Below, in pieces: positions 9,924 to 19,381 of a stretch of DNA of 64,000 bases. Made by a program: the position numbers and the translations under genes. Location of the stretch: positions 1-64,000 of the forward strand of contig WYEN01000115.1 of assembly GCA_009903825.1 (NCBI GenBank), in the 5' to 3' direction. Origin of the DNA: Desulfurococcales archaeon (GTDB taxonomy: Archaea > Thermoproteota > Thermoprotei_A > Sulfolobales > AG1). The stretch's first letter is position 1. The number at the start of each line of letters is the position of its first letter. Below the pieces are notes generated by a model. The model had not been told where the DNA came from, did no database searches, and saw only the letters and a list, made by a program, of their open reading frames with translations.

Positions 9924-10445
9924 TTAATAAGAAGAAGATTTTTTATTCAGATCTATTGTTATGATCTGTTCTGTCTCAGATATTTTATAGCCATTTCCCC
10001 TGGCAACGCCGGCTATCATTTCAGCAATAATTCTTCTAAAATCATTTGTCTTCATAACTACGAGATCGCTACTTCTTTTAATTAGTATTCCAGCTGACTC
10101 TCCAAGTTTCTCTATGAAAGGTTGTGCGTCTATTAACATTTCATGAAATGTTCTTCCGATCTTTTCACCATATTCTCTGACTCTTACATAATCTTCTTTG
10201 CTGAAATCTTTGTTTATAAGAAGATCTTGTGGGAAAAGAATAAATCTGAAAGAAGATAGTATATATTCATATCTGGCATCATCTAGTATTTTAGGGGCAA
10301 AAAGTCCTGACTCCTCTAATAGAATAGCACTATTTAATAATCTTCTAATATACTCTGCCACAGACATTCCTCGATTTTTAGATATAATTTTTATCTTCTC
10401 AACAATTTCTCTGTCAATCCCAAGAGTCTTTCTAGCTCTGACCAT
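9924..10445 (-). CDS. Ribbon-helix-helix domain protein
   Basis: Residues 1-48 have the profile of a ribbon-helix-helix DNA-binding domain: a short basic strand (RARKTLGIDREI) followed by two helices including KNRGMSVAEYIRRLLN. The remaining 125 residues are an unassigned helical domain. It is likely a transcription regulator. The ATG overlaps the end of the upstream 200-aa gene by 14 bp, and GTGATC upstream acts as ribosome site, so the pair forms an operon. Confidence 0.7.
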   Translation of the reverse strand: MVRARKTLGIDREIVEKIKIISKNRGMSVAEYIRRLLNSAILLEESGLFAPKILDDARYEYILSSFRFILFPQDLLINKDFSKEDYVRVREYGEKIGRTFHEMLIDAQPFIEKLGESAGILIKRSSDLVVMKTNDFRRIIAEMIAGVARGNGYKISETEQIITIDLNKKSSSY

Positions 10446-11034
10446 ATCTGATCACTGTAACAACTATTCCTTTCTCGATATCTCTCGATATTATTGTAGC
10501 ATCAAATGCTTTTGAGACTCCCTCAATAATTGCTTCTATGAGAAGACCTGTTCTTTCATCTTGTTCAGGAGATGAGATCACTATCTTATATAGATCCTTC
10601 TCGTTTTGTAATGGGATCACATCAATCTTCATGTTTGACAGCCAGATCTTTAGTATGTCAATCATGTTTTCTAAAGACCCTCCTCTCTTAACCTTCACTA
10701 GAAGACCTAGCCATGAAGATGATCTTTTCAGCTCCTCTCTCAGCTCCTCAAGATCTTCATCACTCATCTTCTCAATAAGCTTATTAATAAAATTTTGAGG
10801 AAGTATGATCCCTCCGATCTTCCTAAGATCTTCTAATAGATCGAAATTATATATTATGTTGATCAAATGAGGATTTGTGCGAGAGACTTCAGCAAATGAT
10901 ATGAGGATCTTCTCAACTAATTCTCTAAAAGGAATGCCTATTCTGCTGGAGAACTCCATAAGCTCTTTGACAACATTCTCTGAGATAGGTACTAGCCTCT
11001 TGCTCTGAGATGACATATTAAGATCCCATTTCAT
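10432..11034 (-). CDS. Conserved hypothetical protein, partner of the ribbon-helix-helix gene
   Basis: Protein of 200 aa, mostly helical (for example SDEDLEELREELKRSS) with a C-terminal alpha/beta part ending VVTVIRYGQ. I do not recognise the family. An internal ATG at codon 7 (MSSQSKR) is an alternative start. It overlaps the ribbon-helix-helix gene by 14 bp, and the two C-terminal halves share length and a similar helical character, so they may be related or interacting proteins. Confidence 0.6.
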   Translation of the reverse strand: MKWDLNMSSQSKRLVPISENVVKELMEFSSRIGIPFRELVEKILISFAEVSRTNPHLINIIYNFDLLEDLRKIGGIILPQNFINKLIEKMSDEDLEELREELKRSSSWLGLLVKVKRGGSLENMIDILKIWLSNMKIDVIPLQNEKDLYKIVISSPEQDERTGLLIEAIIEGVSKAFDATIISRDIEKGIVVTVIRYGQS

Positions 11035-11164
11035 AAGTATGTGTCACAGATATTATTTTTATTGTACATGTGACTACAAAAGTATAAAATATTAAACATC
11101 TAAGCATACTCAAAGCTTAAAAACTAAAAAATATGCCTAGAAAATATTTTTATCGGTGATTTTA

Positions 11165-12871
11165 TTGAGTTATGTTTTTAGACCTATTCAAAGACTTATT
11201 GAAAAAGGTTTCTATGATCCTGCTACCAGGACTGTGAGAGCAATAAAAACCAAAGAGATGTTTACAGACTCTAGAGACTGGCAGATCGAAGGAGCTCTTC
11301 GAATGCTTTTTCATGTGTTAGATCCTGATGTTGCTAAAGATCCTAAGAACTTGATTGTTTATGGAGGCACTGGAAAAGCTTGTAGAAATTGGGAGGCTTT
11401 TGAGGCTATAGTAGATACTCTGCTTACAATGAGAAGTGACGAGACTCTTGTTATTCAAAGTGGCAAACCTGTGGCTGTTTTTGAGACTCACAGGCTTGCG
11501 CCAAGAATTATAATGGCTAATGCATTGATCGTTCCTAAATGGGCTGACTGGGATTATTTCAGAGAGCTGGAGACACGCGGACTTACAATGTTTGGTCAGA
11601 TGACTGCTGGCTGTTGGGCTTATATAGGTACTCAAGGAATTCTTCAGGGCACTTACGAGACTTTTGCATTTGCTGCTGAGAAACATTTCGGAGGAAGTTT
11701 AGAAGGAAAACTAGTGCTTACCGCAGGTCTTGGAGAGATGGGCGGTGCCCAGCCTTTAGCTGTTAAAATGAATGGTGGGGTCGCTATTGTTGTTGAAGTT
11801 GATAAAAAAATGATTGAGAGAAGAATCAGATTTGGCTATCTTGATACATGGACAGATAGTCTTGACAGAGCTCTTGATCTTGCTCATAGATATTTAGAGA
11901 GAGGAGAAGGCTATTCAATAGGTTTACTAGGAAATGCCTCAGACATTTATTGGCAATTATATAAAGAAGGCTTCAAGCCCGACGTGGTCACTGATCAGAC
12001 GCCTGCCCACGATCCTTTGAGCTATATTCCATCAGGACTATCAGTTGAAGAGGCTGAGATCTTGAGAAATAAAGATCCTGAGAAGTATAAGAAGATGAGT
12101 ATGGAGAGCATGAGAAGACAAGTGGAGGCTATGGTAGGTTTTATGAGAAGAGGTTCTGTAGTATTTGAGTATGGTAATAATATAAGAAGAATGGCTTACG
12201 AGGCCGGGTATTCTGAGGCTTTTTCATTTCCAGGATTTGTTCAGGCATATATAAGACCTATGTTTGAAGAGGGTAGAGGACCTTTTAGATGGGCGTCTCT
12301 CACAGGAGATCCTAAAGATATAGAGATTTTAGATGATGAGGTCATTGAAATGTTTAGACATAATAAAAGACTTGTTAGATGGATTGAGAATGCCAGAAGA
12401 TTTGTTAAATTCCAGGGTCTGCCGTCTAGAGTTGTGTGGCTGGGGTATGGAGAGAGAGCTGCTTTCGGATTAAAAATAAATGAGCTTGTTAGAAGAGGCG
12501 TCATAGGACCTATATGGATAGGAAGAGATCATTTGGACTCAGGATCTGTGGCATCACCGTATAGAGAGACAGAAGGAATGAAAGACGGCTCGGATGCCAT
12601 AGCTGACTGGCCTGTGTTAAATGCTTTATTAAACGCCTCTGCAGGAGCTACATGGGTATGTGTTCATCATGGTGGTGGCGTAGGAATAGGCTATAGCATT
12701 CATGCAGGTCTCGGTCTTGTTCTTGATGGGACTCCAGAGAGCGATTTCAGAGCTAAACATGTTTTAACAACTGATCCTGGGATCGGCGTTATTAGACATG
12801 CAGATGCAGGCTACGAAACCTCTATCAGGATTGTCAAAGAGAAGAATATAAAGGCTCCTATGATAAAATAA
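11165..12871 (+). CDS. hutU: Urocanate hydratase (urocanase)
   Basis: Second step of histidine degradation: urocanate plus water gives imidazolonepropionate, using tightly bound NAD+ as electrophile. Motifs visible are [15 protein letters not shown] near residue 145, the NAD-binding [12 protein letters not shown] near 188-199, and [19 protein letters not shown] near 495-513, which carries the urocanase signature. The size of 568 aa is normal. The TTG at 11165 is preferred over the in-frame GTG at 11156 because GGTGAT, a perfect anti-SD match, ends 4 nt before it. A TATA-like GCTTAAAAAC lies at about 11115-11124. hutI follows after 17 bp. Confidence 0.96.
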   Translation: MSYVFRPIQRLIEKGFYDPATRTVRAIKTKEMFTDSRDWQIEGALRMLFHVLDPDVAKDPKNLIVYGGTGKACRNWEAFEAIVDTLLTMRSDETLVIQSGKPVAVFETHRLAPRIIMANALIVPKWADWDYFRELETRGLTMFGQMTAGCWAYIGTQGILQGTYETFAFAAEKHFGGSLEGKLVLTAGLGEMGGAQPLAVKMNGGVAIVVEVDKKMIERRIRFGYLDTWTDSLDRALDLAHRYLERGEGYSIGLLGNASDIYWQLYKEGFKPDVVTDQTPAHDPLSYIPSGLSVEEAEILRNKDPEKYKKMSMESMRRQVEAMVGFMRRGSVVFEYGNNIRRMAYEAGYSEAFSFPGFVQAYIRPMFEEGRGPFRWASLTGDPKDIEILDDEVIEMFRHNKRLVRWIENARRFVKFQGLPSRVVWLGYGERAAFGLKINELVRRGVIGPIWIGRDHLDSGSVASPYRETEGMKDGSDAIADWPVLNALLNASAGATWVCVHHGGGVGIGYSIHAGLGLVLDGTPESDFRAKHVLTTDPGIGVIRHADAGYETSIRIVKEKNIKAPMIK

Positions 12872-12888
12872 GCTTCTGAGGTTATTTT

Positions 12889-14130
12889 TTGAGTATTAAG
12901 ACAGATCTTATCATATATAATTTGTCAGAGATCGTATCGTTGCCACAGGTGGTCAGAGGATTTGCTAAAGAAAAAGATCTTGGCATTATATATGATGGTT
13001 TTATAGCTATAAAAGATGGAAAAATTTTTTACGTGGGAGAGAGAAAAGATCTTTACAAATTTGATGCTTCTCTAAAAATTGATGCAGAAAATTCTATAGC
13101 AATACCAGGCCTAATAGATCCTCATACACATCTGATTTATGCAGGTGCTAGAGAAGACGAGTATGAAATGATTTTATCTGGAGCTGAATACAATGAGATC
13201 TTGTCTAGAGGCGGCGGTATAACAAGAACTATGAGAGAGACTTCTAAAACATCTCTAGATATGTTAGTTAAAGAGACTGTAAAAAGAATCTATGAGTTCG
13301 TGAAAAGTGGTGTGACCACGATAGAGATAAAGACGGGCTATGGTATAGATATTGATAGCGAGCTTAAGCTCGTCAGAGCGCTTGAGATAGTTAGAAGAGA
13401 TGTTGAGATAGATGTGATTCCTACATTACTTGCTCATGTAATACCTCCTGGATTTGAGAGAAAGGAGTTTATAGATAGATTCGTCTCGACGCTTATTCCA
13501 GAGGCTGTTAAAAAAGATTTTCTTTTTATAGATGTATTCTGCGACTCAGGAGCTTTTAATGTTGATGAAAGCAGAAAAATATTATCGAATGGGGTTTCAG
13601 CAGGTTTGAAAGCTAGGATTCATGCTGATGAGCTTGCTTATATTAAATGTAGCGACTTAGGTCTCGAGATAGGCTCCGTATCTATAGATCATCTGAATAA
13701 CACTCCTAGAGAGGTTTTAGAAAAAATTGCTAAAAGTGACATAGTAGCGATATTATCTCCAACAACCTCGATATATATCGCAAAAAAGATGCCTGATGTA
13801 TATACCCTACTAAGAAATAATGGCATAATTGCATTAACAACAGATCATTCTCCTGCGCTGATGAATCTTGATATGATAGAGACCATGAATCTTGCTTCAA
13901 TATATTTCTCTCTACCGCCTGCAAACATTATTGCAGCAACAACTGTCAATGCCGCTTATAGTCTGAGAACTGAGAAGATCGGTTCTATCAAAGAGGGTTT
14001 TCAAGCAGATCTTGTTATATTAAATGTAAAAAGTTACAGATATATAGGTTATTTAAGAAAGAGAGATCTAATTAAATATGTGATTAAAAGAGGCAGAATA
14101 TTATATAGATCATCTAACCAGAAGTTATGA
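12889..14130 (+). CDS. hutI: Imidazolonepropionase
   Basis: Third step of histidine degradation, hydrolysing imidazolonepropionate to formiminoglutamate. It is an amidohydrolase: DPHTHLIYAG near residue 77 supplies two metal-binding histidines, HADELAY (about 244) and SIDHLNNT (about 265) supply the middle histidines, and LTTDHSPAL (about 320) the aspartate. GGGITRTMRET near 106 is the substrate loop. The length of 413 aa is typical. It has a TTG start with GAGGT about 8 nt upstream and lies 17 bp after hutU, so the two form an operon. It overlaps the convergent hutG by 17 bp. Confidence 0.95.
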   Translation: MSIKTDLIIYNLSEIVSLPQVVRGFAKEKDLGIIYDGFIAIKDGKIFYVGERKDLYKFDASLKIDAENSIAIPGLIDPHTHLIYAGAREDEYEMILSGAEYNEILSRGGGITRTMRETSKTSLDMLVKETVKRIYEFVKSGVTTIEIKTGYGIDIDSELKLVRALEIVRRDVEIDVIPTLLAHVIPPGFERKEFIDRFVSTLIPEAVKKDFLFIDVFCDSGAFNVDESRKILSNGVSAGLKARIHADELAYIKCSDLGLEIGSVSIDHLNNTPREVLEKIAKSDIVAILSPTTSIYIAKKMPDVYTLLRNNGIIALTTDHSPALMNLDMIETMNLASIYFSLPPANIIAATTVNAAYSLRTEKIGSIKEGFQADLVILNVKSYRYIGYLRKRDLIKYVIKRGRILYRSSNQKL

Positions 14131-15055
14131 AATATTTTATTAAATCTAACGTTATCAATGCCATGTTTCGTATACATAAGTCGCCAAGATCTTTTTTAGG
14201 CACTATCTCTACGATGTCTGCACCTAAAATTCTCACCCCCTGGATCGATATGATGTTTCTCAACATCTCTCTAAGCTCTCTAAGAAATAAGCCGTCTGGA
14301 GATATAGAATTCACCCCTGGGCACTGAGAAGGGTCTAACACGTCGGCGTCAATAGATATATATATATTATTAGACTTGAGATATCTCATTATCTCATTAT
14401 GTATCTCATGAAAAGTCTTTTTCACATGATCTATATCTATTAGCTTGACCCCTCTCTCTTTCGCATAATCGATCATGTACATAGGATTAGAATGCTCTCT
14501 ATATCCTATTACTATAGGATTCACACGTCTCTCAAACTCTTCAATAACTTCTCTCAAATAAGTGCCTGAAGACTTTCCCTCAGATAATTTTCTCATATCC
14601 AGATGAGCATCAAATATCAAAAGATCTATTTCATCATGTTTTTTAAGAATATTTTTTACAACAATTTTTGTTAAAGAATGATCTCCTCCTAATACTATGA
14701 ATCTTTTGCATATGTTTTGTGTGATATCTAATGCTTCTTCAAATCTTCTCTCGCTTATAAAAGGGTCTCCTGGAGCAATCTTTACATCTCCTAAATCACA
14801 TATATTAATATTTTTGTCTAGACTTATTATATTATACTCGTACAAGTATTTTCTTAATATAGAGGGAGCGTATCTAGCTCCGGGATCGCCTGCAGTATTC
14901 CAATCCCACGGATATCCTATTATGCAGATATTATTTTCAGAAACACATTTCGACACGTCTTTTATGACAAAGTTTTTGAATCTAAGATCATTAGGATCTC
15001 TTATTAATAAAGATCCAGGCTCTGTAAATAACTCTTCTACACGTCTTAAGTAAAT
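14114..15055 (-). CDS. hutG: Formimidoylglutamase (ureohydrolase family)
   Basis: Ureohydrolase with both manganese motifs: LGGDHSLTK, FDAHLDMR and SIDADVLDP. With hutH, hutU and hutI beside it, the substrate is most likely formiminoglutamate, giving glutamate and formamide; agmatinase or arginase activity is less likely. Starting at the first standard codon (GTG at 14956) would remove about 33 conserved-looking N-terminal residues (EPGSLLIRDPNDLRF and following). The frame is open back to 15055, where ATT stands 4 nt after GGTGAT, the same geometry as hutU; no ATG, GTG or TTG occurs in between. I therefore place the start at ATT, giving 313 aa. Confidence 0.85.
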   Translation of the reverse strand: MYLRRVEELFTEPGSLLIRDPNDLRFKNFVIKDVSKCVSENNICIIGYPWDWNTAGDPGARYAPSILRKYLYEYNIISLDKNINICDLGDVKIAPGDPFISERRFEEALDITQNICKRFIVLGGDHSLTKIVVKNILKKHDEIDLLIFDAHLDMRKLSEGKSSGTYLREVIEEFERRVNPIVIGYREHSNPMYMIDYAKERGVKLIDIDHVKKTFHEIHNEIMRYLKSNNIYISIDADVLDPSQCPGVNSISPDGLFLRELREMLRNIISIQGVRILGADIVEIVPKKDLGDLCIRNMALITLDLIKYFITSG

Positions 15056-15131
15056 CTATATCACCATAAAAATACTCCTTAGATGAAATATTTATTACGC
15101 AACATATGTTAGACTTGGTGGTTGATAACTT

Positions 15132-16649
15132 TTGAGTCCTAGAATCGATTTGTCAAAAGACCTTTCATATAGAGATGTCTATAGATATTCGGTTAACGAG
15201 AAAGTTAGCTTCTATATAGATGATAAAAAAATTAATGAGTTAAGAGAGATTAGAGAAAAATTTCTTAGATATATAGAGAGCGGAGGCGTATGCTACGGTG
15301 TCAGCACAGGTTTAGGAGCTCAGCTGACAAAAAAAGTGTCGTCGCCAGAACAATATTATCACATCAAGATCTTGATGCAACATGCAGCTGGAGTGGGAGA
15401 TTTTCTTCCAAGAGAGGTTGTTAGAGGAGCCATGATCATATTAGCTAGACAGTTAAGTCTGGGATACTCAGCTGTTGATCCTTATGTAATAGAGCTTCTT
15501 GTAGAGATGTTAAATAAAAATATAATCCCTCTAGTTCCTAGATATGGCTCCCTAGGTGCAAGCGGCGATCTTGCGCCAATGTCATACATAGGTTTATCAT
15601 TATATGGCAAAGGTCTGGTTGAAGATGAAAACGGTAGAAGAGGTTATGCAGAAGAGATTATGCGTGAACATGGTATAGAACCTTTGAGGCCTAAACCTAA
15701 AGATTTTTTAAGCATCATCAATAACACTGCTATGAGCGCCTCAGTAGCTTCTCACGCAACTTATAAAGCAGATAAACTTCTAATATCACTTATCATAACA
15801 TCTTCTATATCCATAGAGGCCATGGCAACTCCTAAACAACATTTCTCTCAGAAGATTACAGGTCTCAAAAGATATGAGAGTCTCAAGATAATATCTAGGA
15901 TCTTAAATATGATTCTTGAGGACTCTTCTGTTGAGAATAAAGATATTATACAAGACAGATATAGTTTTAGAACGATCCCTCAAATATTGGGAAGCTTCTA
16001 TGAAGGTCTTATCCATGTCAGAGACCTGGTTGATAGAGAGATTAATTCGTCTAGTGACAATCCAGTTTTTGTTGATGAAGAATGTGTTAGTGGAGGAAAC
16101 TTCTACGGAATATATATAGCTAATGCTATGGATTATCTTGCTCATTTAGTTGTTCAACCATTGATACAGGTTGATAGAAGAGTATTTACAATATTAGATC
16201 CTAATTTAAATAGAGGTCTTCCACCATTTTTAACAGAGAAAGAAGATGTAGGCTTGATGATTGCTCAGTATACTATCTCATCGCTTCTTAATAGAATATC
16301 TCTCCTGGTCTATCCTTCTACAATTTTTACTACTCCAACGTCTGCCTCTCAAGAAGATCATGTCAGCAACTCTTATAACGCCGCTTTAAAGTCTCTAGAG
16401 ATCATGGATCTAGCAATGGACATCGCGGCTATCGAATATTTAGTCTCTAGCTACGCTCTATCAAAGAGACCGTGGTTTGATAAGACAAGTTCTATGGTGA
16501 AAAGATTTGTTAAAGAACTCGAGCCTGTTTTTAATAAAATGTTTGAAGAAAAGACTTTAGGTGAATTATTCGCAATATCTAAAAAAATATTAGATGGATT
16601 ATCTGATGAATTATTGAAATTGCTTGAGAAGAAAAAAGATCTTTTGTAA
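15132..16649 (+). CDS. hutH: Histidine ammonia-lyase
   Basis: First step of histidine degradation: elimination of ammonia from histidine to give urocanate. The MIO prosthetic group forms from the Ala-Ser-Gly in YGSLGASGDLAPMSYIG (about residue 137-153). The N-terminal GVSTGLGAQ loop and SSDNPVF near 315 are family motifs. The 505 aa match the usual length. The TTG start is preceded by GGTGGTTGAT. The gap to the divergent hutG holds AATAAATATTT, an AT-rich element at 15084-15097 that could serve as TATA box in both directions. Confidence 0.96.
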   Translation: MSPRIDLSKDLSYRDVYRYSVNEKVSFYIDDKKINELREIREKFLRYIESGGVCYGVSTGLGAQLTKKVSSPEQYYHIKILMQHAAGVGDFLPREVVRGAMIILARQLSLGYSAVDPYVIELLVEMLNKNIIPLVPRYGSLGASGDLAPMSYIGLSLYGKGLVEDENGRRGYAEEIMREHGIEPLRPKPKDFLSIINNTAMSASVASHATYKADKLLISLIITSSISIEAMATPKQHFSQKITGLKRYESLKIISRILNMILEDSSVENKDIIQDRYSFRTIPQILGSFYEGLIHVRDLVDREINSSSDNPVFVDEECVSGGNFYGIYIANAMDYLAHLVVQPLIQVDRRVFTILDPNLNRGLPPFLTEKEDVGLMIAQYTISSLLNRISLLVYPSTIFTTPTSASQEDHVSNSYNAALKSLEIMDLAMDIAAIEYLVSSYALSKRPWFDKTSSMVKRFVKELEPVFNKMFEEKTLGELFAISKKILDGLSDELLKLLEKKKDLL

Positions 16650-16664
16650 AAATTATGATGTTCT

Positions 16665-16961
16665 CTAGAAAGCTATTTTAAATTCTTGAAATTCTCCTTT
16701 ATAATCCTCCCATCTAACCTCTATATCCTCTACTACTGCACTGGGAGGACCTTCTCTCGAGACCTCGATTAAATACTCAAGATCTTTTTTAGGACCTTCT
16801 GCAACTATGAGCAATGATCCGTCCGGCTCGCTTTTTACAAAACCTGCTAAAGATCTTTTCTTCGCATGTTTATAGATCCAATATCTGAAGCCTACTCGCT
16901 GAACTATTCCTCTAACTCTAATTACAACTCTACCTAAATGTTTCTCAGAAGCCTCGGATAT
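16665..16961 (-). CDS. acyP: Acylphosphatase-like protein with Ser in place of catalytic Asn
   Basis: Small alpha/beta protein of about 98 aa of the acylphosphatase family: VRGIVQRVGFRYW carries the phosphate loop and catalytic Arg, and EGPPSAVVEDIEV is the conserved C-terminal part. In the segment GFVKSEPDGSL the residue normally Asn (as in G-x-x-K-N-x-P-D-G) is Ser. There is no ATG, GTG or TTG anywhere between the upstream in-frame stop and the conserved core. ATA at 16961 stands 7 nt after GGGTG and is the best start. Convergent with hutH. Confidence 0.8.
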   Translation of the reverse strand: MSEASEKHLGRVVIRVRGIVQRVGFRYWIYKHAKKRSLAGFVKSEPDGSLLIVAEGPKKDLEYLIEVSREGPPSAVVEDIEVRWEDYKGEFQEFKIAF

Positions 16962-17141
16962 GAAAATACACCCTTTTAAAATATTAACTGTACAGTCTTA
17001 TTAATATATATTATTCTAACATGTTTCGTGCCTAGTGTTATAGGAGAGAGCTTAGACCAAGATCATTATGATACATGTTTTTAAAGGTCTAAAAATGTTG
17101 AAAAATATTTTCTTATAAATATTCTGTATATTGAGAGAAGA

Positions 17142-17507
17142 ATGTATGAAGAGTATAAACAAGTGATAGTCGTCAGATCTGACCTTAAGATGAGTAAAGG
17201 TAAGCTAGCTGTTCAAGTCGCTCACGCCTCTGTAGATGCTGTTCTTAAGGCTATTAATGATAAAGAGTGGAGTACATGGGTGAATAAATGGGTTGAGCAA
17301 GGTATGAAGAAGATCGTTGTAAGAGTAGAAAACGAGGAGAGACTTCTTGACATATATAATAAATGCGTCTCTAATAAACTTCCCTGTTCCATAATAAGAG
17401 ATGCTGGAAAAACTGAGCTTCCTCCAGGCACTTTAACGGCCGTAGGAATAGGTCCTGCACCATCAGATTTGATAGATATGATCTCTGGAGATCTTCCTCT
17501 TCTATAG
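17142..17507 (+). CDS. pth2: Peptidyl-tRNA hydrolase, archaeal/eukaryotic type
   Basis: Recycles peptidyl-tRNA dropped by ribosomes. The 121-aa protein has the Pth2 pattern: VVRSDLKMSKGKLAVQVAHAS at the N-terminus, with the catalytic His in QVAHAS and Lys in MSKGK, then RDAGKTELPPGTLTAVGIGPAP near the end. The frame is full length. An AT-rich element (CTTATAAATATTC, about 17114-17126) lies close upstream, so the transcript may be nearly leaderless. truD follows after 24 bp. Confidence 0.95.
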   Translation: MYEEYKQVIVVRSDLKMSKGKLAVQVAHASVDAVLKAINDKEWSTWVNKWVEQGMKKIVVRVENEERLLDIYNKCVSNKLPCSIIRDAGKTELPPGTLTAVGIGPAPSDLIDMISGDLPLL

Positions 17508-17531
17508 ATTTCTAGAGGTGTAAAGATTTTT

Positions 17532-18761
17532 ATGAGATGTCTCGATACCAGTCTTGACATTGATAAAAAGATCGGTTTATACTGTTATATGACTTCGGAA
17601 AATCTTTATTTAGAACCTTTGGAAAAGCTTAGTCATGAGAATTTTGTGGTATTAGAATATTTAAAACATCTAGGGTTAGCTTCTCAAAATTATCAGCCAA
17701 ATTATATGATGTTCTCAAGCGTCTATGACAAGCTGTATCTTTATATATTACATAAAAAAGATCTAGACTCTTTGACAGCTGTAAAACTTATGAAAAAATT
17801 ATTTAATTCAGAGAAGATTTATTACTTAGGTTTAAAAGATAGATCAGCAGATACGTATCAATTTATAGGTGTCTACAAACCCAGGAACTTCTCTGTGTAT
17901 CTTAAGAAAGATAATATCGAGACATATTTCGTCGGCATATATCCCAAGAAGCTGTTCTCTAAAAAGATCTTGTTAGGAAACTGTTTTATCATCACTATTC
18001 CAAAGCTTACATCTGAAGAAGATAGATTCAGAGAGATCATAGAGATTATTAAGAAAATAGGTTATTTACCTAATTATTATTCTTATCAAAGATTTGGTGT
18101 TCGTAGAAATATCACACATCTTTTAGGAAGATACATCATTGAAGATCGTATTGATGAGCTTGTCAACATGATGATTTGTTATCCTCATGAATCTTGTGAT
18201 ATATGTGAGAAATGTAAAAAGAGATATGTGAAAAAAAGCTGGTCATGGATCGAGAGAATAATTTGTGAAAATTTATGTATCAAAAAATCAAGCAATATAA
18301 TAGAACTATTTAAGGGTGTCCCGAGAAGCATCATAAGATTCTATATCTCGGCGTTTTTCTCATACCTATTCAATCTATATGTCTCTAAAAGATGGATTAA
18401 ATATGGTCTTGTTGTAGAGAATCTAGATGATGAAAAACTAGGTTCTACATATATAGGATCTAAGAAACTACCTTATTTAATGATAAATGTTCTTAAAGAC
18501 GGTATTAAAATATATAGTGGTATAAAAGATCTTTTTGAAATGATTGTTCAACAAAATCTAGAAGTGTCTTATAAAGATCTTTATATGAACATCAAGAGAT
18601 ACACAGGTCTTAAGAGATTTGTTTTAAAAAGATTCATTATATCGCCTGTTGAAAATATTAGAATAGATAGAGACAAACTATATTTTTGTCTAGATAAAGG
18701 CGGTTATGCGACTAATCTTTTCAGAGAGATCTTTAAGAAGAACATAGTTAAGTTATTATGA
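17532..18761 (+). CDS. truD: tRNA pseudouridine synthase TruD
   Basis: Archaeal TruD/Pus7 family enzyme that makes pseudouridine 13 in tRNA. YYLGLKDRSADTYQF near residue 97-111 contains the catalytic Asp, and YYSYQRFGVRR near 180 is the second family motif. An unusual cysteine cluster C-x5-C-x2-C-x2-C lies at about 217-229, between the catalytic motifs and the TRUD insertion domain, and looks like a metal knuckle. The ATG is preceded by GAGGTG. The gene forms an operon with pth2 and converges with the NusA-like gene, 12 bp apart. Confidence 0.9.
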   Translation: MRCLDTSLDIDKKIGLYCYMTSENLYLEPLEKLSHENFVVLEYLKHLGLASQNYQPNYMMFSSVYDKLYLYILHKKDLDSLTAVKLMKKLFNSEKIYYLGLKDRSADTYQFIGVYKPRNFSVYLKKDNIETYFVGIYPKKLFSKKILLGNCFIITIPKLTSEEDRFREIIEIIKKIGYLPNYYSYQRFGVRRNITHLLGRYIIEDRIDELVNMMICYPHESCDICEKCKKRYVKKSWSWIERIICENLCIKKSSNIIELFKGVPRSIIRFYISAFFSYLFNLYVSKRWIKYGLVVENLDDEKLGSTYIGSKKLPYLMINVLKDGIKIYSGIKDLFEMIVQQNLEVSYKDLYMNIKRYTGLKRFVLKRFIISPVENIRIDRDKLYFCLDKGGYATNLFREIFKKNIVKLL

Positions 18762-18773
18762 TCATTATATAAT

Positions 18774-19295
18774 TTACTCTATTCTTATCTTCACATTCTC
18801 TCCGCTTACCGCCTCAATAAACTTCTCTATACTATCGGTAGACAATGGCATATACCTAAGATCTGTTCTTGGTATCCTTATGATATATTGATGAGATCCG
18901 TCTGGCAGCCATATTATGTTTACTCCTAAAACTCTTGCTGGAAAAATAAGTTGAGATACTAAAGATTTTATATCTTTTTTAGATGCTACAGATATAATTC
19001 TTATTTTCATATCTAGTTTCTCACCTAACGCTTTAGCCAGCCTCTGTAAAATTCTCTGATCTTGTTTCGAGACGAATTCTCCTAATATTAACAGCGCGTC
19101 TCCATATTTATAAGCTTTTATATATGTGAAATCATTTAAAAACTGTCTAAACTCAGGATCATTCTCTTCAAGCTCTATCAAATTTTTCATCACGTTAATC
19201 TCAAAGTCTGAGACAGCTCCTGACTCAACAAGTCTTCTACATCTAGGGCAGAGCACGCCGGTCCTCACACAGATATAATCAAGCGGAATTTTCAC
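18774..19295 (-). CDS. NusA-like KH-domain RNA-binding protein
   Basis: Archaeal NusA-like protein of 173 aa with a short N-terminal cysteine element (C9, and C-P-R-C at 16-19) followed by two KH-like folds; FPARVLGVNIIWLPDG near 131-146 fits a KH GxxG region in degenerate form. Known relatives are thought to bind RNA in transcription elongation or termination. GTG start with GAGGG upstream. It converges with truD. The next gene upstream on the same strand, a glycosyltransferase, is probably unrelated in function. Confidence 0.75.
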   Translation of the reverse strand: MKIPLDYICVRTGVLCPRCRRLVESGAVSDFEINVMKNLIELEENDPEFRQFLNDFTYIKAYKYGDALLILGEFVSKQDQRILQRLAKALGEKLDMKIRIISVASKKDIKSLVSQLIFPARVLGVNIIWLPDGSHQYIIRIPRTDLRYMPLSTDSIEKFIEAVSGENVKIRIE

Positions 19296-19381
19296 TTATA
19301 CTTCCCTCTCATAGATAAACATGGTTTTATCAATTTAGATTATGATGAGAGACTTATATATATAATAAATTGATCTTTCGA

